Numbered from the stretch's first letter, positions 9,655 to 23,691 are shown. The stretch is DNA of 64,000 nucleotides from Cellulosimicrobium protaetiae (GCF_009708005.2 NZ_CP052757.1:3038001-3102000), one strand, 5' to 3'. Numbers and translations: made by a program. Notes: generated from the letters alone by a model not told the origin.

Positions 9655-11373
9655 CTATCGTCCCACGACCGACGACTCGAGAAGCTCCACCGCGTGACGG
9701 CGGGCCGCGTCGGAGTCCTCCTGGCCGGAGAGCATCCGCGCGAGCTCACGGACGCGCTCGTCTCCCGTGACCTCGCGCACACCCGTGACCGTGACCGCGC
9801 CGGCGTCCGACGACTTCGTCACGACGAGCTGGACGTCGGCGAACGCCGCGACCTGCGCGAGGTGGGTCACGACGACCACCTGGGCGCGCGTCGCGAGGGA
9901 CGCGAGGCGACGACCCACCTCGACCGCCGCCTTGCCGCCGACGCCCGCGTCCACCTCGTCGAAGACGAACGTCGGGAGCACCTGCCCGGTGCCGTCGACC
10001 GCCGCCGTCGCGAGCGCGACCTCGATCGCGAGCATGACGCGCGACAGCTCACCGCCCGACGCGCCCTTGCCGAGCGGTCGAGCCGGTGCTCCGGCGTGCG
10101 CGACGAGCGAGAAGGTCACGACGTCGACGCCCCACGGACCGGGCTCCTCGGCCCGCTCGACGTCCACCACGAGGCTCGCGCCGCCCATGGCCAGCCCGCG
10201 CAGCTCGTCCGTCACGGCCGTCGCGAGCTCCGCCGCGGCACGCGCGCGCGAGGCCGTGATCGCGGTCCCGAGGCGCTCCAGCGTGGCGTCGAGCTCGTCC
10301 CGGCGGGCGGTCGCGGCCAGGAGCCGCTCGCCGCCGTCGTCCAGGTCGAGGAGGCGAAGACCGGCGTCGCTCGCCCAGGCCAGGACGTCGTCGACCGTCT
10401 CCCCGTAGCTGCGCGTGAGCGTCCCGAGCTCGGCGAGCCGCGCGTGCGCCGTCTCGAGACCGGCGGGGTCGGCCGCGAGATCCTCGACGTAGCCCGAGAT
10501 CTCCGTCGCGACGTCGGCGAGCACGTAGCCCACCTCGGCGAGCCGCTCCCCGAGCCGGGCCAGCACCGGGTCCGTCCCGGCCACCGACTCGAGCGCGCGG
10601 CGCGCGCGGTCGACCGACACGACCGCGTTCTCCTGCTGCTCCGCCGCCTCGTCACCGGCGACGGCGTCGTGGGCGAGCTGGGCCGCGACCCGCAGCTCCT
10701 CGACGTTGCCCAGACGCGCCACCAGCGCGGCGAGCTCGACGTCCTCCCCCGGCTGCGGCGCGACCCGCTCGACCTCGGCGACGCCGAGGCGCAGCAGTTC
10801 CGCCTCCCGGGCCCGCTCCCCCGCGCGCGTCTCGATGTCGTCGATCTCCGCCTGGAGCGCCGACCGCTCGGTCCACGCGTCGCGGTACTGCGCGAGCAGC
10901 TCCGCGTGCGCCGGGCCCGCGAACGCGTCGAGCGCAGATCGCTGCCGGCTCGCCGTCCGCAGGCGGAGCTGGTCCGACTGCCCGTGGACGGTGACGAGGT
11001 CGTCCGCGATCTCCGCGAGCACGCCCTGCGGGACGCTCCGTCCGCCGAGGTGCGCACGCGAGCGACCCTCGGCCGCGACCGTGCGCAGGATGACGACGGT
11101 GCCGTCGTCGTCCACCTCACCGCCCGCGTCGTCGACCCGCTGCGCGACCGACGGCCGGTCGGCGACGCGCACGCGCCCCTCGACGACGGCGCTCGACGCG
11201 CCAGGGCGCACCGTCGCCGGGTCCGCCTTGCCGCCCATGAGCAGCCCGAGCCCCGTGAGCACCATGGTCTTGCCCGCGCCCGTCTCGCCCGTGATCACGG
11301 TCAGGCCGGACCCCACCGGGACCCGGGCCGACCGGATGACGCCGAGGTTCTCGATCGCGATCTCCTCGAGCAC
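9655..11373 (-). CDS. recN: DNA repair protein RecN
   Basis: RecN is an SMC-like ATPase used in double-strand break repair. The 572-residue protein has the Walker A motif TVITGETGAGKT near the N-terminus and a long central region of paired coiled coils. The C-terminus carries the ABC signature (GASGGELSRVMLA) and Walker B (FVFDEVDAGVGG). Two GTG codons compete for the start. The GAGGAG motif lies 7 nt from the GTG at 11371-11373 but touches the one at 11377-11379, so I take the inner one. It follows nadK closely, as in M. tuberculosis Rv1695-1696. Confidence 0.95.
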   Translation of the reverse strand: MLEEIAIENLGVIRSARVPVGSGLTVITGETGAGKTMVLTGLGLLMGGKADPATVRPGASSAVVEGRVRVADRPSVAQRVDDAGGEVDDDGTVVILRTVAAEGRSRAHLGGRSVPQGVLAEIADDLVTVHGQSDQLRLRTASRQRSALDAFAGPAHAELLAQYRDAWTERSALQAEIDDIETRAGERAREAELLRLGVAEVERVAPQPGEDVELAALVARLGNVEELRVAAQLAHDAVAGDEAAEQQENAVVSVDRARRALESVAGTDPVLARLGERLAEVGYVLADVATEISGYVEDLAADPAGLETAHARLAELGTLTRSYGETVDDVLAWASDAGLRLLDLDDGGERLLAATARRDELDATLERLGTAITASRARAAAELATAVTDELRGLAMGGASLVVDVERAEEPGPWGVDVVTFSLVAHAGAPARPLGKGASGGELSRVMLAIEVALATAAVDGTGQVLPTFVFDEVDAGVGGKAAVEVGRRLASLATRAQVVVVTHLAQVAAFADVQLVVTKSSDAGAVTVTGVREVTGDERVRELARMLSGQEDSDAARRHAVELLESSVVGR

Positions 11374-11375
11374 GC

Positions 11376-12362
11376 TCACTCCTCCTCGTCCGTGGCGCCC
11401 CGGTCGTCCGAGGTGCCGGCCGCCTCCGTCGCCGCAGTCCGCTCCGCCGTCGTCCCCGCCGTCGCGGCGACGCTCGCCGCGCGCTCGCGCCACCCCACCA
11501 CGGGCAGCGAGAACTTCGACACCAGCCGGTCCGTGAACGGCGCGGTGCTCAGGCGGGCGAGGCGCAGCGGCGTGTCGGAGCGCCGCACCTCGACGCGTGA
11601 GCCGTTCGGCAGGTCGATGCGGCGGCGGCCGTCGCACGTGAGCACCCCCGACGACGCGGAGTCCGGCAGCACGTCGACCGTGATCGTGGAGCGCGGACCG
11701 ACGACGAGAGGCCGCGCGAACAGGGCGTGGGCCGCGAGGGGGACGACGAGCACGGCGTCGACCTCGGGCCACATGACCGGGCCGCCCGCGGAGAACGCGT
11801 GCGCGGTCGAGCCGGTCGCTGTCGCCGTGATCACGCCGTCGCACCCGAACGACGAGAGCGGCCGGCCGTCGACGCCGAGCACCACCTCGATCATGCGCTC
11901 GCGCTGCGCCTTCTCGACCGTCGCCTCGTTGAGCGCCCACCCCACGAGCGGCTCGGGCTCGCCGGGGAGGTAGGCGCGGACCTCGACGATCGTGCGCTCC
12001 TCGACCGTGTAGTCGTACGCCGCGAGCCGCCCGACGGCGGCACGCAGGTCCTCACGCTCGCTCTCGGCGAGGAACCCCACGTGCCCGAGGTTGACGCCGA
12101 GCAGCGGCACCCCCGTCCCGTGCGTGAGCTCGGCGGCGCGCAGGATCGTGCCGTCGCCGCCGAGCACCATGACGACCTCGGACTCCGCGACGCCCTCGCG
12201 CGCCCGCGTGCGGGCCATGTGGTCGCCGAACGTCTCCGCGAGGTCGTCGTCGTGCAGCGCCACGGTGAACCCGGCCCGCTCGAGCTCGGTCACCGCCTCG
12301 TGCAGCGCGACGACCGCCTCGGGGCGGCCGCCGTGGGTCACGATCAGCACACGTCGCGTCAC
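11376..12362 (-). CDS. nadK: NAD kinase
   Basis: NAD kinase phosphorylates NAD to NADP. The 328-residue protein contains the GGDGT nucleotide-binding motif (VMVLGGDGTILRAAEL), LGVNLGHVGFLAE, the ATGSTAHAFSAGGP block with the catalytic region, and a conserved C-terminal half. A 35-residue Ala/Thr/acidic tail extends beyond the usual end. The GTG start (VTRRVLIVTHGG) overlaps the tlyA stop by GTGA. It lies between tlyA and recN, as in most actinobacteria. Confidence 0.95.
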   Translation of the reverse strand: MTRRVLIVTHGGRPEAVVALHEAVTELERAGFTVALHDDDLAETFGDHMARTRAREGVAESEVVMVLGGDGTILRAAELTHGTGVPLLGVNLGHVGFLAESEREDLRAAVGRLAAYDYTVEERTIVEVRAYLPGEPEPLVGWALNEATVEKAQRERMIEVVLGVDGRPLSSFGCDGVITATATGSTAHAFSAGGPVMWPEVDAVLVVPLAAHALFARPLVVGPRSTITVDVLPDSASSGVLTCDGRRRIDLPNGSRVEVRRSDTPLRLARLSTAPFTDRLVSKFSLPVVGWRERAASVAATAGTTAERTAATEAAGTSDDRGATDEEE

Positions 12363-13321
12363 GGTGCTCCTCCAGTCAGGGGTCGGGCGGGCGTCGGGCG
12401 GGCGACCGGTACCACCGGCGGCGGGCCGCCGCCGGACGCGGGCTGCCACGCCACCGCGGCGGCCGCGGCGTCCTCCAGCGCCGCGTCCTCGAGCGCGGCG
12501 CCGTCGGCGCGGCCGGGGTCGCCGGCTCGCAGCCACCAGAAGTACTCACGGTTGCCGCTCGGTCCGGGCAGCGGGCTCGGCACCACGGCGAGCGGGCGCA
12601 GTCCCACGACGGCGGCGTGCCGCGCGACGGCGGCGACGACCTCGACGTGGAGCGCCGGGTCGCGCACGACCCCGCCGCTGCCCAGCCGCTCCCGGCCGAC
12701 CTCGAACTGCGGCTTCACCAGCAGCAGCAGGTCCGACCCGGGGCCGACCACACCGGCGACCGCCGGCAGCACCATCGCGAGCGAGATGAACGAGAGATCC
12801 CCGACCACGAGGTCGGGGGTGGCGCCGACGTGCTCGGGCGTCAGGTCGCGCACGTTGACCCCCTCGTGCACCACGACCCGGGGGTCGTCCCGCAGCGCGG
12901 GCACGAGCTGGTCGTGACCGACGTCCACCGCCACGACCTCCCGTGCGCCCCGCCGCAGCAGGACGTCGGTGAAGCCGCCTGTCGAGGCACCGAGGTCGAG
13001 GCACCGCGCCCCCGCGACGACCGGCCCCTCGGGCAGGGCGGCGCTCGACGGCCCGGCCTGGCCGACAGCGTGCGGGGCGTCCAGGGCGTCGAGCACCCCG
13101 GCAAGCTTGAACGCGGCGCGCGAGGCGTAGCCGGGGTCCGAAGGGTCCGTCACGACCTCCAGCCGGTCCTCGGGGCGGACGGCGGTCGACGGCTTGGTCA
13201 GCACCGTCCCGGCCCGCGTGACCCGCCCGGCCGCGACCAGCTCCGCAGCCTGCCGACGCGACCGAGCGAGCCCGCGCCGCACGAGCTCGCCGTCGAGGCG
13301 AGCAGTGGTGCGCTCGCCCAC
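12359..13321 (-). CDS. tlyA: TlyA family rRNA 2'-O-methyltransferase / hemolysin-like protein
   Basis: The 320-residue protein has an N-terminal S4 RNA-binding domain (RLDGELVRRGLARSRRQAAELVAAGRV) and a FtsJ-like methyltransferase domain with the SAM motif ARCLDLGASTGGFTDVLLRRGA. It also has VGDLSFISL and the late LVKPQFEVGRE block. In mycobacteria TlyA 2'-O-methylates cytidines in 16S and 23S rRNA, and its loss gives capreomycin resistance. About 45 extra Ala/Pro-rich residues follow the domain. The GTG start lies 2 bp after the stop of the small upstream gene. Confidence 0.93.
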   Translation of the reverse strand: MGERTTARLDGELVRRGLARSRRQAAELVAAGRVTRAGTVLTKPSTAVRPEDRLEVVTDPSDPGYASRAAFKLAGVLDALDAPHAVGQAGPSSAALPEGPVVAGARCLDLGASTGGFTDVLLRRGAREVVAVDVGHDQLVPALRDDPRVVVHEGVNVRDLTPEHVGATPDLVVGDLSFISLAMVLPAVAGVVGPGSDLLLLVKPQFEVGRERLGSGGVVRDPALHVEVVAAVARHAAVVGLRPLAVVPSPLPGPSGNREYFWWLRAGDPGRADGAALEDAALEDAAAAAVAWQPASGGGPPPVVPVARPTPARPLTGGAP

Positions 13322-13323
13322 GC

Positions 13324-13551
13324 TCAGTCCTCCGTGCGGGCGAGCTCGGCGACCAGTGCGTCGTGCACGTCCTCCAGCACACCCACGTGGTCCGCCGTGG
13401 TCAGGTTCTCCAACCCGTCCAGCCGTCCGAGCGCGGCGTCGAGCGGGCCGACGACCGGGGACGACGCCTCGCCGTCCTGACCGGTGGTCGGACCCTCCGG
13501 CCGTCCGCCCCGAGGCGGGCCGGGAACCGGACGCAGCGAACCGTCCGTCAT
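13324..13551 (-). CDS. Small conserved hypothetical protein of the tlyA operon
   Basis: This 75-residue acidic protein has no recognised domain. The N-terminal 35 residues are Pro/Gly-rich. The C-terminal half (GPLDAALGRLDGLENLTTADHVGVLEDVHDALVAELARTED) is predicted helical and looks conserved. M. tuberculosis has a gene of similar size (Rv1693) at the same place between the HAD phosphatase and tlyA. This positional match is the main support that it is real, together with the 2-bp spacing to tlyA. Confidence 0.75.
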   Translation of the reverse strand: MTDGSLRPVPGPPRGGRPEGPTTGQDGEASSPVVGPLDAALGRLDGLENLTTADHVGVLEDVHDALVAELARTED

Positions 13552-13694
13552 GTCCTGCCTCCTGTCTGGTGGGCTGCGCGAACGTCGCCCGGCCGTGACC
13601 GAGCATCCCGGACCACGCTACCGGTTGCGTCCCACGGACGGGCACGACCCCCGGCCCGCGCACGGCGGCGCGTCGCGGCGCGGGCCGGTCGGGC

Positions 13695-14717
13695 TCAGTG
13701 CGTCCCGACCGGCAGCTCGGGGACCGTGGACGGGTCCACGGGGAGCCCCGCGTCGGCGGACGCCCATGCCGCGGCCGCGGCCGCGCGGACGGTGTCGACC
13801 GTCGCGGTGCCGCGCACGTCCAGGCGCAGGGATCCGTCGTCGACGCGGGCCGCGCTCTCGCCGCACGCCCACCACCCGTCCTCGGCACGAACGGGCTCCG
13901 GGTGCGGCTCGAGCAGACCGCGCAGGTCCACGGCCACGTAGTGCGGGCGTAGGTGCGGCTCGGCCAGGACCGCGTCCCGTGCCGTGCTCACCCCGGTCAG
14001 GACGTGCAGGCCCGGGTAGCCGCCGGCGCGCGCCCCGGCGAGGTCCGTGTCGAGCCGGTCACCGACGACGAGCGGTGCTTCTGCGCCCGCCCGCTCGATC
14101 GCGAGCCGGTACATGGTCGGCGAGGGCTTGCCGGCGCTGTCAGGCTCCACGCCCGTCGCGGCCCGCACCGCCCCCACGAGCGATCCGTTGCCCGGGGCGA
14201 ACCCGCGCGCCGTCGGCAACGACAGGTCGAGGTTGCTCGCGACGTGCCAGGCGCCCCGCTGCACCGCGTAGGCGGCCTCGGCGAGCTGCGCCCAGCCCAG
14301 CTCCGGGGCGAAGCCCTGCGCCACGGCGTCAGGTTTCTCGTCCGCGGACTCCACGAGGACGAAGCCGGCGTCGTGGACCGCCGTGACGAGCCCCGGCCCA
14401 CCGACGACGAGGACACGGGCGCCCGGCTCGAGCCGGGTCCGCAGGAGCGCCGCGGCCGCCTGCGCGGCGGTCATGACCTCGTCGGCCGACGTAGGGATGT
14501 CGAGCCCCGTGAGCTGCTCCGCGACCGACCCGGGCTCGCGCGACGCGTTGTTCGTGACGAACACGAGGCGCATGCCGCGGGCGCGCGCCGTCGTCAGTCC
14601 GTCCGACGCGTGCTCGATGGGCTCGTGCCCGCGGTACGCGACGCCGTCGAGGTCGACGAGAGCGAGGTCGTAGCGGTCGGCCAGGGCGACGTCGCTCCCC
14701 AGCAGCCCGGCGCTCAC
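13695..14717 (-). CDS. HAD-superfamily phosphatase, NagD/IIA type
   Basis: The 340-residue protein shows the HAD motifs in order: LVDLDGVAYRG (nucleophile Asp and acid/base Asp), VFVTNNAS, the lysine in AGKPSPTMYRLAI and VVGDRLDTDLAGA. The cap of about 110 residues between motifs II and III is the IIA (NagD-like) type. The M. tuberculosis counterpart Rv1692 has been described as a glycerol-3-phosphate phosphatase, so a role in removing phosphate from glycerol-3-phosphate or similar small molecules is possible but not shown. A C-terminal extension of about 75 residues is present. GTG start overlapping the TPR gene stop (GTGA). Confidence 0.9.
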   Translation of the reverse strand: MSAGLLGSDVALADRYDLALVDLDGVAYRGHEPIEHASDGLTTARARGMRLVFVTNNASREPGSVAEQLTGLDIPTSADEVMTAAQAAAALLRTRLEPGARVLVVGGPGLVTAVHDAGFVLVESADEKPDAVAQGFAPELGWAQLAEAAYAVQRGAWHVASNLDLSLPTARGFAPGNGSLVGAVRAATGVEPDSAGKPSPTMYRLAIERAGAEAPLVVGDRLDTDLAGARAGGYPGLHVLTGVSTARDAVLAEPHLRPHYVAVDLRGLLEPHPEPVRAEDGWWACGESAARVDDGSLRLDVRGTATVDTVRAAAAAAWASADAGLPVDPSTVPELPVGTH

Positions 14718-16237
14718 CGGTCGCCCTCGTCCGACGACGGCGCCGCCAGCTCGGCCCCGTTCGTAGCCCCGCCCGTCGCGTCGTCCGTCGCGTCGTCCGT
14801 CGCGTCGTCGTCAGCACTCGCGTCCTGCACGGTGTCGGGCCGGTCGTCGGAGTCCTGGCCGGACACCGACCCGTCGGCGCCCGCCGACGCGGCCTCCTCG
14901 TCCACGGGGGCGTCGAGCTCGTCGGCCTCCTCCGTGAGGTCGTAGACCACCACGTCGTCGTCCTCCGCGCCGAGCACCGCCGCCAGCAGGCTCGCGTCGA
15001 TGCCGGCGAGGATCTCGGCGGCCTCGTCCGTCCGGCCCGCCACCTCGAGGACGGACGCGCGCGCCTGCAGGACACGTGCACCGAGCTCGCCCCGGGTACC
15101 GACCGAGGGCACCTGGTCGAGCGCCGCGAGGGCCGCGTCGAGCTCGCCGAGATCGACGCGCGCACCGCTCACGACGATCGCGAGCTCGGTGCGTCCGACG
15201 TCGTCCAGCGTCGCAGCCTCGTCCGAGACGGCGAGGGCGAGCGCACGCTCCGGGCGGCCCAGGCCGCGCTCGCAGTCGGCCATGATCGGCAGGTGCTCGG
15301 ACGAACCGTTGAGCCGCCGCACCGTCCGGAGCTCCCTGAGCGCCTCCGCGTACCGTCCGGTCGCGTACGCGGTCAGCCCGGCAGCCTCGCGTGCGACGTC
15401 GACGCGACCGGCGCGCCGCACGGCCGCCTGCGCGTGCTCGTAGGCGAGCTCGGGGTCGGAGTCGATGAGCCGCCCCGCCATGACGAGGTGACGGCCGACG
15501 ATCTCGGCGGTCTCCTTGCTCAGCGTCCGCAAGCGGCCGCGAGCCGCGCGGTCGAGCTGAGAGAACTCGACCTCGTCCGGGATCGCCGGGCCAGCGGGGT
15601 GCCGGGGCTCCGGACGACGGTCGACGCCCTCCCGCTCACGACCCGCCCCTGCACGCGGGGCGTGCCCTCGACGACCGCCGGCCCGGCGGTCGGCCGAGTC
15701 CCGGTCGTAGCGTCCGCGGCTCCCCTCGCCCGAACGCGCGGGCCGCTGGTACCCGTCTCCGCGCGTCCCGGACGAGCCCTGCCCGTCGCGGGCGGACGAC
15801 CGGCCGCCGTACTCCCGTCGTCCCGAGCCCGAGCTCTCGCCGCGCGAGCTCCACGAGCGCCGCTCGTCCTGACGTCCGCTGTCGCGACGGTCGCGATCCG
15901 AGCCCTCCCGACCGCGGTCGGGACGCCCGCCCTCCGCGCGTCCGCGCGCGGCGTCGGGACGCCCCCGGTACCCGTCCTGACGGCCCCGCTGCTGGTCGTT
16001 CGACCCGCGGCCCGAACCGTCCTGCCGTCCTCGGACGTCGTCCTGACCGCGTCGGGGGTCGCCGCCACCACGACGGCGGTCTCGGTCGCCGGAGGGCGCG
16101 CCGTCGCCAGAGCGACCGCGACCCGCTCCACGAGCATCACGGGAGGGCCCCTGTCGGCTGTCACGGTCACGTCGACCACCACGGTCCTCGCCCGACGACG
16201 GGCGGTCCGACTCGGGGTCGTGGGAGGTGTCGTTCAC
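14714..16237 (-). CDS. TPR-repeat protein with long Arg/Asp/Gly-rich disordered N-terminus
   Basis: The 507-residue protein has three parts. Residues 1 to about 215 are low-complexity, rich in Arg, Asp, Gly and Ser (RDRDSRQ, RGRQDGYRGRPDAARG) and surely disordered. Residues about 220-430 form a helical repeat domain of TPR type (YEHAQAAVRRAGRVDVAREAAGL, YATGRYAEALRELRTVRRL). The last 75 residues are acidic with an ATDD repeat. M. tuberculosis Rv1691 is the positional counterpart. The N-terminal composition suggests nucleic-acid or ribosome binding, which is inference. The GTG at 16235-16237 has GAGAGG 8-9 nt upstream. Confidence 0.85.
   Translation of the reverse strand: MNDTSHDPESDRPSSGEDRGGRRDRDSRQGPSRDARGAGRGRSGDGAPSGDRDRRRGGGDPRRGQDDVRGRQDGSGRGSNDQQRGRQDGYRGRPDAARGRAEGGRPDRGREGSDRDRRDSGRQDERRSWSSRGESSGSGRREYGGRSSARDGQGSSGTRGDGYQRPARSGEGSRGRYDRDSADRRAGGRRGHAPRAGAGREREGVDRRPEPRHPAGPAIPDEVEFSQLDRAARGRLRTLSKETAEIVGRHLVMAGRLIDSDPELAYEHAQAAVRRAGRVDVAREAAGLTAYATGRYAEALRELRTVRRLNGSSEHLPIMADCERGLGRPERALALAVSDEAATLDDVGRTELAIVVSGARVDLGELDAALAALDQVPSVGTRGELGARVLQARASVLEVAGRTDEAAEILAGIDASLLAAVLGAEDDDVVVYDLTEEADELDAPVDEEAASAGADGSVSGQDSDDRPDTVQDASADDDATDDATDDATGGATNGAELAAPSSDEGDR
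14774..14809. repeat. Three 12-bp tandem repeats in the TPR gene
   Basis: The unit GTCGCGTCGTCC occurs three times in a row. It encodes the ATDDATDD stretch in the acidic tail and could vary in copy number by slippage. Confidence 0.7.
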
Positions 16238-16390
16238 CGGGGTTACCTCTCGTTCTGATGTTTGCGCAGGCCATCTTCCCACGCCTGCCCCGACGAGACA
16301 CGTGACGGAGAGGCGTGAGGAGTCCTGCGGCGCGGACGTCCGCGTGGCCGACCCCGGGCCGGGGCGGGTCGTGAGGTGTCTCTGGAAATG

Positions 16391-16424
16391 CCGAAGGCCC
16401 ACCCCGTGTGGGGTGGGCCTTCGG
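16391..16424 (-). terminator. Terminator of the rRNA operon
   Basis: A perfect 15-bp GC-rich stem (CCGAAGGCCCACCCC and its complement) with a 4-nt loop lies 11 bp beyond the 5S gene. It is followed on the minus strand by no real T-tract, as is usual in high-GC actinobacteria. It also insulates the TPR gene downstream. Confidence 0.85.
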
Positions 16425-16434
16425 TGAAGGGTTG

Positions 16435-16551
16435 TCCGGCGGCGTCCTACTCTCCCACCCCGTCTCCAGGGCAGTACCATCGGCGCTGAAGGGCTTAGCT
16501 TCCGGGTTCGGTATGGGACCGGGCGTTTCCCCTTCGCTGTGACCGCCGTAA
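16435..16551 (-). rRNA. rrf: 5S ribosomal RNA
   Basis: The minus strand carries the whole 5S sequence, starting TTACGGCGGTCACAGCGAAG and ending near GGACGCCGCCGGA. It includes the conserved CCCGGTCCCATACCGAACCC core and GATGGTACTGCC. It is about 117 nt. Ends are set by the terminal helix pairing and may be off by a few bases. Confidence 0.95.
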
Positions 16552-16647
16552 CTCTGTGAACCTGTCAACACTCGGGCACCCCGTGGGGGTGTGGTGTTGG
16601 TGGTTCGGGAACCGCACAGTGGACGCGTAGCACAAGAGTGTGTTGGT

Positions 16648-21747
<5,100 letters not shown>

Positions 21748-22044
21748 ATGAACAACGCCCACCACCAGCACAAACACCGGCAGTGAACAATCCATACGAA
21801 GCGAACCCCAACAGGGTTCACAAAAACTGGCATCAACACGAAAGATGACATCATCTTCCGAAATCAACCAAAGGAATCCCAGACACAACCAACCACCCCA
21901 CCCGGACGGGCAAGACGACCAGCCGTGCCACAGGGACAAAAATTGGCATTGACTAACAAGCACACTGTTGAGTTCTCAAACAACCGACACACACCAACTC
22001 AGCACCACCCGACCGGGCAGAACCTCGCTTGGGGCAACTTCTCT
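21748..22044 (-). promoter_or_regulatory. rRNA operon leader with antitermination/processing elements
   Basis: The transcribed leader upstream of 16S has no gene. On the minus strand, at about 21933-21980, TTTGAGAACTCAACAGTGTG is followed by an AT-rich TTGACTAACAAG-like segment and GCCAATTTTTGTCC. This block is strongly conserved before 16S in actinobacteria and contains a boxA-like motif plus the strand that pairs with the spacer for RNase III processing. Confidence 0.7.
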
Positions 22045-22074
22045 AACCTACCAGATCCTCGGCCCGCCCTCCAA
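22045..22074 (-). promoter_or_regulatory. Candidate rRNA promoter P2 (proximal)
   Basis: On the minus strand TTGGAG and TAGGTT are separated by 18 bp, about 300 bp upstream of 16S. The boxes are close to the actinobacterial vegetative consensus. Assignment by eye only. Confidence 0.45.
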
Positions 22075-22237
22075 CTCGGTGATCCGAGCGGGAGAAGCCG
22101 GGGAACCAGCGGCCCCGATCATGCCACGGCGCGCGAAGCACCCGTGATCCTCTCGAGGGGACCGCCCGGGGGACCAGCCACCGTCCCGTGCGATCGAGAC
22201 TCGGTGTCCGTTCCTCCCTGCCGGGCGAACGTCGAGA

Positions 22238-22265
22238 ACACTACACGCGCTCCGTCCGGGTGCAA
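22238..22265 (-). promoter_or_regulatory. Candidate rRNA promoter P1 (distal)
   Basis: On the minus strand TTGCAC and TAGTGT are separated by 16 bp, about 490 bp upstream of 16S and just downstream of the tyrS terminator, a natural place for the start of the rrn operon. An AT-rich patch (ATTTTGC) lies just upstream of the -35 box. Confidence 0.5.
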
Positions 22266-22371
22266 AATCCGTGCGCCGCGCGCCTCAGGCCCGCTCTCGA
22301 CAGCGCCGTTCGACGCCGCTGTTGCCTCGAAGAGCGCGGCCCCCACGGACTGTCGCACGACGAGCAGACGG

Positions 22372-22410
22372 CGAAGAGGCCGGGCCGCGCGACGCGGTCC
22401 GGCCTCTTCG
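22372..22410 (-). terminator. Terminator of tyrS
   Basis: An 18-bp stem with one mismatch (CGAAGAGGCCGG...CCGGCCTCTTCG) and a 3-nt loop starts 22 bp beyond the tyrS stop codon and lies upstream of the rRNA promoters. It separates the two transcription units. Confidence 0.85.
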
Positions 22411-22431
22411 CGCAGGTGGCGCTCCCGTCGG

Positions 22432-23691
22432 TCAGCCGGCGACGGCGACCCCGAGCGTCTTCTTCCCGCGGCGCAGGAGGGCGAACTGCCCGTGCAGCAG
22501 GTCCGCCGGCGCGAGCACAGCGTCCTCGCTCGTCACCTTGACGTTGTTGACGTACGCCCCGCCCTCGGCCACCGCACGACGCGCGGCAGCCTTCGAGGCG
22601 ACGAGGCCGGACGCCGCGAAGAGGTCGACGACCGCGTCCCCCGCGCGCGCCGTCGTGCGCGGCAGCTCGGCGACGGCGGACCCGAGCGTCCGCTCGTCGA
22701 GACCGTCGAGGTCCCCGCGCCCGAAGAGCGCCTGGCTCGCCGCCACGACCGCCTCGGTCGCCGCCTCGCCGTGCACGAGGGAGGTGACGTCGGCCGCGAG
22801 CGCCCGCTGTGCCTCGCGCGCGCCCGGCCGCTCACGCACCGCGACCTCGAGCTCGGCGATCTGCTCGCGCGTCCGGAAGGTGAAGATCTTCAGGAACCGC
22901 ACGACGTCGTCGTCGGCCGCATTGAGCCAGAACTGGTAGAAGGCGTACGGGCTCATCATGTCCGGGTCCAGCCACACGGCCCCGCCCTCGGTCTTGCCGA
23001 ACTTGGTGCCGTCCGCCTTGGTGATCAGCGGTGTCGTCATGACGTGCACCGAGGCGCCCTCGGTCTTGCGGATCAGGTCGACGCCCGAGAGGAGGTTGCC
23101 CCACTGGTCGTTGCCGCCCGTCTGGAGCGTGACCCCGTGCCGGAGGTAGAGCTCGTGGAAGTCGATGCCCTGGAGGATCTGGTAGGAGAACTCCGTGAAG
23201 CTGATGCCCTCGTCGGAGTGGAGACGGCGCGCCACCGTGTCCTTGGCCAGCATGGTGCCGAGCCGGTAGTGCTTGCCCACGTCCCGCAGGAAGTCGATCG
23301 CGGAGAGCCCCGAGATCCAGTCGAGGTTGTTGGCGACGCGCGCCGCGTTCTCGCCCTCGAAGTCCAGGAAGCGCGAGACCTGTCCCTTCAGTCGCTCGGT
23401 CCACTCCGCGACCGTCTCCTTGGAGTTCAGGACGCGCTCCCCCGACTGGCGCGGGTCGCCGATCATCCCGGTGGCGCCCCCGACGAGCGCGATCGGCCGG
23501 TGGCCGGCGAGCTGCAGGTGGCGCAGGAGGATGAGCTGGACCAGGTGCCCGTGGTGCAGGCTCGGCGCCGTCGGGTCGAAGCCGCAGTAGTACGTGATCG
23601 GGCCCTCGGCCAGCGCGGCGCGCAGCGCGGCCTCGTCGGTGGACTGCGCCACCAGGCCTCGCCATTGCAGCTCGTCGAGAACGTCGCTCAC
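22432..23691 (-). CDS. tyrS: Tyrosyl-tRNA synthetase
   Basis: The 419-residue class I synthetase attaches tyrosine to tRNA-Tyr. Motifs: the tyrosine/ATP site ITYYCGFDPTAPSLHHGHL (HIGH-like), GGNDQWGN, and KFGKTEGG, the KMSKS-loop variant of bacterial TyrS. A C-terminal S4 RNA-binding domain ends the protein. The GTG start has GGAG about 6 nt upstream. The gene sits beside mpg, as in M. tuberculosis Rv1688-1689. Between it and the next conserved gene (TPR protein) the rRNA operon is inserted. Confidence 0.97.
   Translation of the reverse strand: MSDVLDELQWRGLVAQSTDEAALRAALAEGPITYYCGFDPTAPSLHHGHLVQLILLRHLQLAGHRPIALVGGATGMIGDPRQSGERVLNSKETVAEWTERLKGQVSRFLDFEGENAARVANNLDWISGLSAIDFLRDVGKHYRLGTMLAKDTVARRLHSDEGISFTEFSYQILQGIDFHELYLRHGVTLQTGGNDQWGNLLSGVDLIRKTEGASVHVMTTPLITKADGTKFGKTEGGAVWLDPDMMSPYAFYQFWLNAADDDVVRFLKIFTFRTREQIAELEVAVRERPGAREAQRALAADVTSLVHGEAATEAVVAASQALFGRGDLDGLDERTLGSAVAELPRTTARAGDAVVDLFAASGLVASKAAARRAVAEGGAYVNNVKVTSEDAVLAPADLLHGQFALLRRGKKTLGVAVAG

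Noticed and set aside
9655-11940. A 761-codon recN frame starting inside nadK
   Set aside because: The first 190 codons are antisense-like noise overlapping nadK in another frame. RecN homology begins at the GTG 11373.
6853-11973. A 1706-codon open frame on the plus strand, and similar long frames at 2181-4724, 4729-6822 and 32067-33974
   Set aside because: They lie opposite well-defined genes (steA, recN, pyrG, murJ, argJ and others). Their translations are Arg/Asp/Val-rich without motifs. Long open antisense frames are expected at this GC content.
14774-14809. Tandem 12-bp repeats as a CRISPR-like array
   Set aside because: The units are contiguous without spacers and in frame with the TPR gene.
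15293-16258. Plus-strand 321-codon frame opposite the TPR gene
   Set aside because: Composition is the mirror of the low-complexity Arg/Asp/Gly region. No motif is present, and the minus-strand frame overlaps its operon partner correctly.
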